This document shows, piece after piece, positions 53,866 through 60,332 of a stretch of 60,332 bases of DNA. Position numbers and translations under genes: made by a program. The stretch covers positions 1-60,332 of the forward strand of contig JAUILI010000007.1 in NCBI GenBank assembly GCA_030433075.1. Direction: 5' to 3'. The DNA is from Gammaproteobacteria bacterium. GTDB taxonomy: Bacteria > Pseudomonadota > Gammaproteobacteria > Pseudomonadales > Azotimanducaceae. Below the pieces are notes generated by a model. It was not told the DNA's origin, made no database searches, and saw nothing but the letters and a program-made list of their open reading frames with translations. Each line of letters opens with the position of its first letter. Position 1 is the first letter of the stretch.

Positions 53866-54764
53866 TGGGCGGCACCGCCGCGATCGCGCTGAAGCAGCAA
53901 AATGCCCCGCATGGTGGCCAGCAGCGCCAGGCGATGCTGGGCTGCGGCGAAGGCTGCATAGATCGGATCGTCGTCTAACAGCTGGCACCGATCCGTGCCG
54001 CAGGGAAAGGTGGCCGCGCGGCCAAAGCGATTGCCCGCTTCCCCGTAGCGACCAAAGCGTCCCGGCTCCCCAAGCTCCCAGAAGGCATACCAGGGGCTTT
54101 GCATATCGGCGATGGGCTGGCGCAGCGCATCGAGCGTGGTGCCCGCCGTTTCCTCAAGCAGCGCATCAAAGGTGAGCGTTTCCGGGGTCTGCGCCAGGGC
54201 CTCGCAGAGCCCCTCGCCGGCCTCGCTGAGGCGCGCCTCATCGACGGGGTAGTCGGTAAAACGATCCCCCGAGGGCCAGCGCCAGGGCCTGGGGTGGAAA
54301 ATGGGGACGACGTTCGCGGGGATGGTGACGCGCTGGAGGTAGTAAAGGACGCTTCCGAGATCTTCATAACGCAGCGTGGCCCGCACACCGTCCTGCATCA
54401 GAACCTTAGCGGCCCGGTCCTCGAAGCGATCGTGGAGCCGCGTACTCACCAGCCACAGCCAGCGCCGATCCTCCTCGCCCTCGGCGCGATCGTAGTAGCC
54501 CCAGCGCGTGGCCCGGCGCAGCACCCCGGCCTCGCCCTCGGCGACATTGCCAAGCACCAGGTTCCGCACCTGGAGCGCCGACAGCCGGGGCGTCGCCGTC
54601 CCCTCCACGCACCGGTTAAAGGCCTTCGCGGCGGTGAAGGTCAGGGTTTGCAGCGTTTCTTCCGGGTAGGCCCAGGCTCCGCGGGAAAGGAGCAGGAGCA
54701 CGAGCAGGCCGTATCGTGCGGCCCTCGCCTTAAGCCCTATCCGAGTTGCGCTCACCCTTGCCAT
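53862..54764 (-). CDS. Exported protein of unknown function, distantly zinc-phospholipase/S1-nuclease-like
   Basis: 300 residues with an N-terminal signal (LLVLLLLSRGAWA, cleavage near residue 32), GGGAGG five bases before the ATG. Mostly helical. A LGSVLYYLQRVTIPANVVPI segment looks like the metal-binding helix LGxxLHYLxDxxxPxH of zinc phospholipase C and S1/P1 nucleases, but the His and Asp are replaced. Isolated LHDRFED and AFAAAQHRLALL segments add little. I do not assign an enzyme activity. Coupled to the amidase by GTGA. Confidence 0.6.
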   Translation of the reverse strand: MARVSATRIGLKARAARYGLLVLLLLSRGAWAYPEETLQTLTFTAAKAFNRCVEGTATPRLSALQVRNLVLGNVAEGEAGVLRRATRWGYYDRAEGEEDRRWLWLVSTRLHDRFEDRAAKVLMQDGVRATLRYEDLGSVLYYLQRVTIPANVVPIFHPRPWRWPSGDRFTDYPVDEARLSEAGEGLCEALAQTPETLTFDALLEETAGTTLDALRQPIADMQSPWYAFWELGEPGRFGRYGEAGNRFGRAATFPCGTDRCQLLDDDPIYAAFAAAQHRLALLATMRGILLLQRDRGGAAQ

Positions 54765-54790
54765 CGTGGCCTCCCTTCTCTTTCGGGCTC

Positions 54791-54847
54791 AGCATACCGC
54801 CCCCGGCGATCCAACCCTAGGGCCCGGCGGGGCACAGGGCGTATGCT
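54791..54847. promoter_or_regulatory. Symmetric divergent -10 elements between the exported protein and the ligase cassette
   Basis: AGCATAC (54791-54797) and GTATGCT (54841-54847) are exact complements, so each strand carries TATGCT: the minus copy 27 bases before the ATG at 54764, the plus copy 32 bases before the ATG at 54880. Neither has a good -35 at normal spacing. They may be divergent promoters or a split operator. Confidence 0.4.
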
Positions 54848-54879
54848 TAGGCCACGGGCAGCGGTACTGAGGAATTGGG

Positions 54880-55881
54880 ATGACGACCCCCCTACTCACC
54901 CTCACGGACCGGGGCCTGCACTGCCCGGACGGGGACTTCACCATCGATCCTTGGCGCAAGGTGGATCGCGCCATCATTACCCATGGCCACGGGGATCACG
55001 CCCGCAACGGCATGGGCCACTATTGGACCGCCGCCCCCGGGGTGCCCATCCTTCGCAAGCGCCTTGGGCAGTACAGCCCCGTGGAGGGAATCCCCTACGG
55101 CGAGCGCCGATCCTTCGGCGCCGTCACCGTATCCTTCCATCCTGCAGGGCATATTCTAGGGTCCGCCCAAGTCCGAGTGCAGCGGGGCAACGAGGTCTGG
55201 GTGGTCACGGGAGACTTCAAGCGGGAGGCGGATCCCACCTGCGCCCCCTTCGAGCCCGTGCCCTGCGACGTACTGGTGACGGAAGCCACCTTCGCCTATC
55301 CCATCTATCAGTGGCCTAACCCGGAAACGGTGATGGCGGAAATCTACGCCTGGTGGCAGCGCTGCGCCGCCGAGGACCGGCCCGCGGTGCTCTACACCTA
55401 CGCCCTCGGGAAGGCGCAGCGCATCCTGGCTGGGCTTCACGCGTTCACCAAGGAGACCGTATGGCTCCACGGCGCCATCGATGGACTGACCCGGATCTAC
55501 CGGGAGGCGGGGGTCACCATGGTTCCCACGGTGCCGGTGAGCGAAATGCCCCGGAGCGATCGCGGCGCGGGGCGGCTCATCCTCGCGCCGCCTTCCGCCG
55601 CAGGATCGAAGTGGGCCAAGCGCTTTCGCGGCGCCAGCACGGGCTTTGCTTCCGGGTGGATGCAGGTGCGCGGAACGCGACGGCGAAAGGGTTATGACGA
55701 GGGCTTCGTGCTCTCCGATCACGCGGACTGGCCCGGGCTCCTGCGCACCGTCGAGGACAGCGGAGCAAAGCGCGTGCTGGCCACCCACGGCCACACCGAT
55801 GCGCTCCTGGCCCATCTGCAAGGCCAGGGCATCGAGGCCCAGGCCCTGGCCACGCCCTACGGAGAAACGGAGGAGGGGTGA
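54880..55881 (+). CDS. Ligase-associated metallo-beta-lactamase-fold DNA exonuclease
   Basis: 333 residues. HGHGDHAR with H35, H37, D39 and H40 is the MBL metal motif; further ligands are in FHPAGHILGSAQ and TGDFKREADPT, and SDHADWPGLL, THGHTDALLAHL close the beta-CASP-like C-terminus. The family forms an operon with an ATP-dependent ligase, an Lhr-like helicase and PdeM, all present here. Its stop overlaps the ligase GTG as GTGA. Confidence 0.92.
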   Translation: MTTPLLTLTDRGLHCPDGDFTIDPWRKVDRAIITHGHGDHARNGMGHYWTAAPGVPILRKRLGQYSPVEGIPYGERRSFGAVTVSFHPAGHILGSAQVRVQRGNEVWVVTGDFKREADPTCAPFEPVPCDVLVTEATFAYPIYQWPNPETVMAEIYAWWQRCAAEDRPAVLYTYALGKAQRILAGLHAFTKETVWLHGAIDGLTRIYREAGVTMVPTVPVSEMPRSDRGAGRLILAPPSAAGSKWAKRFRGASTGFASGWMQVRGTRRRKGYDEGFVLSDHADWPGLLRTVEDSGAKRVLATHGHTDALLAHLQGQGIEAQALATPYGETEEG

Positions 55882-57479
55882 ACGCCTTCGCCGCGCTGCT
55901 CACGGCTCTGGAGCGAGCCCGTTCCACGGGGCGCAAGCTCGAATTGCTGACGGCCTATTTTAAAACTGCGCCGGCGGGGGATGCGGCCTGGGCGTTGCAT
56001 CTGCTGACCGGGCGCCGGCCCCAGCGCATCGCCAGCGGCCCGGAGCTGCGGCGCTGGCTAGGGGAGGCGACGGGGCTCTCGGAAGCCGTCCTCGAAGCCA
56101 CCTACGCCCACGTGGGGGACCTCGCCGAAACCCTGGCCCTCGTGCTTCCGCCGCCGCCAGCGGGCACCATTGCCCCGGCGACAAGCCTCCAGGCCCTGCT
56201 GGAAGAAACCCTCGCGCCCCTTCGCGGCGCCAGCGCCGAAACGCGGAAGCACGCCCTCCTTGCCCTGTGGAAAGCTTACCCCCAGGGCCCGCGACTCTGG
56301 CTGAACAAGCTCATCACCGGGGGACTTCGCGTCGGCGTCGGGGAAGGGCTGACGCTTCGTGCCCTAGGCCAGGCCTTTGGGCTCGATCCTGCCGTCCTAC
56401 AGCACCGTTGGATGAGCCCTCAGACGCCCAGCGCCGAGGCCTTTGTGGCACTGGTGGACCCGGAGAACGCGACGCTTAACTGGGCGGCCCCCTACCCTTT
56501 CTGCCTCGCCCAACCGCTCCGGGACGGGGCCCTGCCCCCGCACCCCTCCACGGCGGTGCTTGCGGAATGGAAATGGGATGGGGTGCGCTGCCAGCTAGTA
56601 CGCCGAGAAGGTAAGACGGCACTCTGGTCCCGAGGTCGGGAGCGCCTCGAGGATCGCTTTCCCGAGCTCGCGGCCGCTGCGAAGGGCCTACCGGAGGGCA
56701 CGGTGCTCGATGGGGAGCTTCTGGCCTGGGCCGGGGACGGCCCCGGCCCCTTCATCGAACTCAGCCGACGGCTGCAGCGTAAGCGCATCACGGCAGCGCT
56801 TCAGCGCACGGTCCCCGTACGCTTTATGGCCTACGACCTTCTCGAACTGCACGGCGAGGATCTCCGCCCCCAGCCCCTCGCCCAGCGCCGCCAACGCCTC
56901 GAGGCCCTGCTAGCCTCTGCCCCTGCGCCGGCCCTCATGCTTTCCCCCCAGCTGGATAACCGCAGCTGGGAAAGCCTGGCGGCCCTGCGCGCCGACGCGC
57001 GCAGCCAAGCTGCGGAAGGGCTAATGCTGAAACACGAAGCCAGCACCTACGAAAGCGGTAGGCGTCACCAAAGCTGGTGGAAGTGGAAGCTTGATCCGGA
57101 AACGGTGGACGCCATCTTGCTCTACGCCCAGCCGGGGCATGGCCGCCGAGCCAATCTCTACACGGACTTCACCTTTGCCGTGTGGGACCAGGGGGCCCTC
57201 GTGCCCCTGGCCAAGGCCTATTCGGGGCTGGACGAGGCCACCCTCGAGCGCCTCGATCACTGGATTCGGCGCCATACGAAGGAACGCTTCGGCCCCGTAC
57301 GCTCCGTGACCCCAGCGCTGGTCTTTGAGCTCGCCTTCGACAGCGCTCATGCGGCGCCCCGGCGGAAGGCCGGCATGGCCCTGCGCTTTCCCCGCATCCA
57401 TCGCTGGCGGGAAGATCTTTCCATCGAGGATGCGGATGAGCTCGAAACCCTCAAGGCCCGGCTCCTGCCCCATGGCTAA
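55878..57479 (+). CDS. ATP-dependent DNA ligase
   Basis: 533 residues from a GTG preceded by GGAGGAGG. An N-terminal DNA-binding domain (WLNKLITGGLRVGVGEGL) is followed by motif I KWDG (K232, in EWKWDGVRCQLV), motif III LDGELLAW, motif IV VRFMAYDLLE, motif V EGLMLKHEAS and YWKWK-like WWKWKLD. Second ligase besides the NAD-dependent LigA expected elsewhere. Acts in DNA repair with the neighbouring helicase and nucleases. Confidence 0.95.
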   Translation: MNAFAALLTALERARSTGRKLELLTAYFKTAPAGDAAWALHLLTGRRPQRIASGPELRRWLGEATGLSEAVLEATYAHVGDLAETLALVLPPPPAGTIAPATSLQALLEETLAPLRGASAETRKHALLALWKAYPQGPRLWLNKLITGGLRVGVGEGLTLRALGQAFGLDPAVLQHRWMSPQTPSAEAFVALVDPENATLNWAAPYPFCLAQPLRDGALPPHPSTAVLAEWKWDGVRCQLVRREGKTALWSRGRERLEDRFPELAAAAKGLPEGTVLDGELLAWAGDGPGPFIELSRRLQRKRITAALQRTVPVRFMAYDLLELHGEDLRPQPLAQRRQRLEALLASAPAPALMLSPQLDNRSWESLAALRADARSQAAEGLMLKHEASTYESGRRHQSWWKWKLDPETVDAILLYAQPGHGRRANLYTDFTFAVWDQGALVPLAKAYSGLDEATLERLDHWIRRHTKERFGPVRSVTPALVFELAFDSAHAAPRRKAGMALRFPRIHRWREDLSIEDADELETLKARLLPHG

Positions 57480-59904
57480 GGCGCACCCTCAGCACGCGGC
57501 GCTCGAGACCTGGCTTGGCGCCCAAGGCTGGTCACTAGCGCCTTTTCAGCGCGCCCTGGCGGAAGCCTTCCGGGAAGGTCAGGACGGCCTCTGCCTGGCG
57601 GGGACGGGAAGCGGAAAAACCCTCGCCGCCTTTCTTGGGCCGGCTCTCGCCATCCCTGCTCAAAGCACCGGGCTCAAGGTGCTTTGGCTCACCCCCCTTC
57701 GGGCCCTAGCCCGGGACCTCGCCGCCCAGCTGGAAAGCTTCTGCGAAGCCCTGGACCTCCCCTGGCGCGTCGGAATCCGCAATGGGGATAGCTCAGCGAA
57801 GGAACGGCGCCAGCTTCGCCAGGCGCTCCCGGAGGTGCTCGTCACTACGCCGGAAAGCCTGTCCCTCTTACTCGCAAGCCCGAACTTTATTGCCCAGGCA
57901 CCGTCCCTCCGGGCCGTCGTGGTAGACGAGTGGCATGCGCTCCTGGGCACGAAGCGCGGCGTGCTCCTCGAGCTGGCCTTAGCACGGCTCGATAGCCTGG
58001 CCCCCCAGGCCCGGCGCTGGGGGCTGTCGGCCACCGTGGCCGATCCCGATCATGCCCTTGAGGTATTGCTCGGCCCGGCCCGGCGCGGGCGCCTGATCCG
58101 GGGGCCCCAGGGCGCCGCGCCCGCGGTGACCACCCTCATCCCGGAGGAAATCGAACGCTTCCCCTGGGCGGGGCACCTCGGGCTGCGCAGCCTGCCCCAG
58201 GTACTGACCCTGCTTCAGGACGCTCCGAGCTCCCTGATCTTTTGCAACACGCGGTTCCAGGCGGAGCGCTGGTTTGAGGCGCTCCAGCGCGCCGATTTGA
58301 GCCTCGTGGGGCAGCTTGCGCTGCACCACGGCAGCCTTGCCCAGGGCACGCGACGACGCATTGAGGAGGCCCTGAAAGCCGGAGCGCTGAAGGCCGTGGT
58401 GGCCACTTCAAGCCTTGATCTCGGGGTGGACTTTAGCCCCGTTTCCCAGGTGATCCAGATCGGTGGACCCAAGGGCGTCGCCCGGGCTCGGCAGCGGGCC
58501 GGACGTAGCGGACACCATCCCGGGGGTACGCCCCGGCTGTATTGCGTGCCCACCCATGCCTTCGAACTGCTGGAGTTTGCGGCGCTGCGAGATGCTCTGG
58601 AAAACGGAGATCTCGAACCGCAACGCGGCCTTCGGAAATGCTTCGACGTGCTGACCCAGCACGTTCTCACCCGCATCCTCGGCGAGCCCGGCACCTCGGA
58701 AGCGCTGCTTGCCGAGGCCCGGCGCACCTATGCCTTCGCCACGCTCAAGGACGATCAGCTGGCCTGGGTCCTCGATCACCTTCAGCGCGGCGGTCCGGCC
58801 CTAAAGGCCTATGAGGACTACGCCAAAATTACGCTGAACGAGGTCGGCGCCTGGGTCGTCGCCACCCCCCGCGTCGCTCGGCGCCATCGCCTCTCCATCG
58901 GCACCATTGTGAGCGATGCCTTGGTCACCCTCCGCTGGCGCCGGGGCGGAACCCTAGGCCAGGTGGAGGAGCGCTTCATCCGTCAGCTGCGCCCGGGGGA
59001 CGGTTTTACCTTTGCTGGGCGCGCCCTGGTGCTCTGTCGCGTGGAGGGCATGACGGCGCTGGTCCGGCCAGGAAAGGCTCGGCGCGTTCACACCCCGCGC
59101 TGGGCCGGCAGCCGCATGCCCCTCTCGAGCACGCTGGCCGAAGGGGTGCTACGCCGGTTGGATCCCGCAGCCTCCCTTCCCGAGCGGGAGGAAATGGCTG
59201 CCCTGGCACCACTACTTCGCCTACAAGAGACCCTTTCCGCGCGGCCCACCCCGGGGGTGCTGCTCCTTGAACACCTGGAAAGCCGGGAGGGCTATCACCT
59301 CTTCCTCTATCCCTTTGCGGGGCGCCAGGTTCACGAGGGCCTCGGACCCCTCCTGGCCTGGCGCCTCGGTCAGCAGCAGGAGAGTACGATCGCGGTGACG
59401 GTGAATGATTACGGGATCGAGCTCCTGTCCTCCGCGCCCCTGCCCGAGGACGAAACGGCGCTGCGCCGCTGGCTTTCCCCGGAGGGCCTTGGAGAGGCCC
59501 TGCTTGCCTGCTGCGAGGGCACGGGCCTCGCGGAGCAACGCTTTCGCACCATTGCGCGCATCTCCGGCCTCATCTTCCAAGGCTTTCCCGGGGGGCCGAA
59601 ATCCCAGCGCGCTTTGCAGCTGTCCTCCCGTCTCCTCTTCGACGTCTTTAAGCGCTACGACCCAGAAAACCCCTTTCTTCAGCAAGCACAGCAGGAAGTG
59701 CTGACGGAGGAACTCGACAGCGATCGCCTCGAAGCCCGGCTCCAAGACCTGAGCCGCCAGCCTTGGCAAAGCCGACGGCTCGCGAGCCTCTCGCCCTTTG
59801 CCTTCCCCCTCTGGGCTGCGCGGGTGCACGCCCGCTATAGCTCGGAATCGGCCGCTCAACGCATCGCACGCATGCTTGCCCAGCTGGAGCGCCGCCATGG
59901 CTAA
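57472..59904 (+). CDS. Ligase-associated Lhr-like DEXH-box helicase
   Basis: 810 residues from the ATG at 57472, eight bases inside the ligase gene; the longer open frame from 57325 overlaps it too far. Walker A GTGSGKTLA, motif II DEWHALLG, SATVADP motif III, and motif VI QRAGRSGHHPGGTPR are present. The C-terminal extension is the Lhr winged-helix and DUF region. Unwinds DNA ahead of repair by the exonuclease and ligase. Confidence 0.93.
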   Translation: MAKAHPQHAALETWLGAQGWSLAPFQRALAEAFREGQDGLCLAGTGSGKTLAAFLGPALAIPAQSTGLKVLWLTPLRALARDLAAQLESFCEALDLPWRVGIRNGDSSAKERRQLRQALPEVLVTTPESLSLLLASPNFIAQAPSLRAVVVDEWHALLGTKRGVLLELALARLDSLAPQARRWGLSATVADPDHALEVLLGPARRGRLIRGPQGAAPAVTTLIPEEIERFPWAGHLGLRSLPQVLTLLQDAPSSLIFCNTRFQAERWFEALQRADLSLVGQLALHHGSLAQGTRRRIEEALKAGALKAVVATSSLDLGVDFSPVSQVIQIGGPKGVARARQRAGRSGHHPGGTPRLYCVPTHAFELLEFAALRDALENGDLEPQRGLRKCFDVLTQHVLTRILGEPGTSEALLAEARRTYAFATLKDDQLAWVLDHLQRGGPALKAYEDYAKITLNEVGAWVVATPRVARRHRLSIGTIVSDALVTLRWRRGGTLGQVEERFIRQLRPGDGFTFAGRALVLCRVEGMTALVRPGKARRVHTPRWAGSRMPLSSTLAEGVLRRLDPAASLPEREEMAALAPLLRLQETLSARPTPGVLLLEHLESREGYHLFLYPFAGRQVHEGLGPLLAWRLGQQQESTIAVTVNDYGIELLSSAPLPEDETALRRWLSPEGLGEALLACCEGTGLAEQRFRTIARISGLIFQGFPGGPKSQRALQLSSRLLFDVFKRYDPENPFLQQAQQEVLTEELDSDRLEARLQDLSRQPWQSRRLASLSPFAFPLWAARVHARYSSESAAQRIARMLAQLERRHG

Positions 59905-60332
59905 GCCTTCCGGTGCGACGCGCCTGACCCTCGGGGAGGCCACGCTCTGGCTCCTGCCCGAGAAGGCTGTGCTGTGGGAGCAAACCCTGTTCGTAGCCGA
60001 CGTGCACCTGGAGAAAGCGCGCTTTTTCCAGCGCCAGGGCTTCGCCGTGCCCAACGGCGGGGACGCCGAGGACCTAGAGCGGCTCCGCAGGCTCCTAGCG
60101 GGCCATGGGTGTGAACGGCTCGTGGTCCTGGGGGATTTTTTCCACCGCCCGCTGCGCCCCGGGAGCAGGGGCCAGGCCCACCTCGAGGCCTGGCTCGAAG
60201 CCCTGAGACAGATCGGGGTATCCGTGCATCTCGTGGGCGGCAATCACGACGGCGCGGCGCCCCAGGAGGGAATGGCCGGGGGACTGCACTGGCAGCGGGA
60301 AGGCTGGCGCCTGGGGCCCCTCACCTGCCACC
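59897..60332 (+). CDS. pdeM: Ligase-associated DNA damage endonuclease PdeM (N-terminal part)
   Basis: Open at the window end after 145 codons. Calcineurin-like phosphoesterase motifs are visible: VADVHLEKARFF, GDFFH in VVLGDFFHRPL, and GGNHDG. PdeM completes the four-gene ligase-associated cassette. The ATG overlaps the helicase stop by eight bases. The final histidine motif lies beyond the window. Confidence 0.92.
   Translation, partial: MAKPSGATRLTLGEATLWLLPEKAVLWEQTLFVADVHLEKARFFQRQGFAVPNGGDAEDLERLRRLLAGHGCERLVVLGDFFHRPLRPGSRGQAHLEAWLEALRQIGVSVHLVGGNHDGAAPQEGMAGGLHWQREGWRLGPLTCH

Noticed and set aside
1-60332. CRISPR arrays, IS elements, prophage or integrase signatures
   Set aside because: No direct-repeat arrays, transposase motifs, terminal inverted repeats or integrase genes were seen.
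1-60332. tRNA or rRNA genes
   Set aside because: The intergenic spacers are too short and lack tRNA cloverleaf or rRNA sequence.

Overview
The window is a dense, GC-rich bacterial chromosome segment (about two-thirds G+C by eye). It reads as a gammaproteobacterium. The main evidence is the housekeeping order miaB / ybeZ-ybeY-corC-lnt / leuS-lptE-holA, together with an iron-type SodB, the gammaproteobacterial small families DUF1820 and DUF2058, and a YaiI/DUF188 protein. Genus cannot be fixed from this sequence alone. Genes are packed tightly, with ATGA/GTGA/TAATG stop-start overlaps in most operons. I see no rRNA, tRNA, CRISPR array, IS element or prophage, and no gene-free stretch longer than 300 bases (the longest is 33236-33503).

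Layout. 1-1682: end of the methionine salvage operon (mtnB-mtnD-mtnC). 1679-5464: YaiI protein, an alpha/beta hydrolase, thioesterase tesB, NAD kinase and sodB, with the one convincing intrinsic terminator of the window between nadK and sodB. 5545-9543: three tandem exported amidohydrolases, the last of which lacks the usual metal-binding HxH. 9651-12980: a crotonase followed by a MoxR AAA+ ATPase and a CoxE-like VWA protein. 13073-19025: a complete oligopeptide ABC transporter whose second permease carries an inserted fibronectin-III-like domain, followed by a small HNH protein. 19338-24495 (minus): a compact run CobS-CobT-Nudix-HD hydrolase-degenerate HD paralogue. 24591-33235: SixA-like phosphatase, then the conserved holA-lptE-leuS-lnt-corC-ybeY-ybeZ block. 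33504-35052: a membrane protein/XRE regulator pair with a palindromic operator plus an aldose epimerase, lying between ybeZ and miaB. 36569-46895: DUF1820, acyl-CoA synthetase, lipoprotein M3 peptidase, FAD reductase, YtcJ-like amidohydrolase, DUF2058, GNAT, an exported FAH-fold protein and a second crotonase. 46892-54764 (minus): AzlD, AzlC, a membrane protein, two D-aminoacylase-like paralogues flanking Sua5, an AmiD-like lipoprotein and an exported unknown. 54880-60332: the four-gene ligase-associated DNA repair cassette (MBL exonuclease, ATP-dependent ligase, Lhr-like helicase, PdeM), with PdeM cut by the window end.

Working together: the peptide transporter, the M3 peptidase, six amidohydrolases and AzlCD suggest a cell that lives on peptides and amide-linked amino acids and exports surplus branched-chain amino acids. 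Two independent AAA+/VWA (MoxR-CoxE and CobS-CobT) pairs point to metal-insertion or protein-remodelling chaperones whose clients are not encoded here. The items most worth following up are the HD enzyme/pseudoenzyme pair in the CobST run, the FN3-bearing permease, and the repeated exact 4-base interlocking of stop codons at convergent gene ends.
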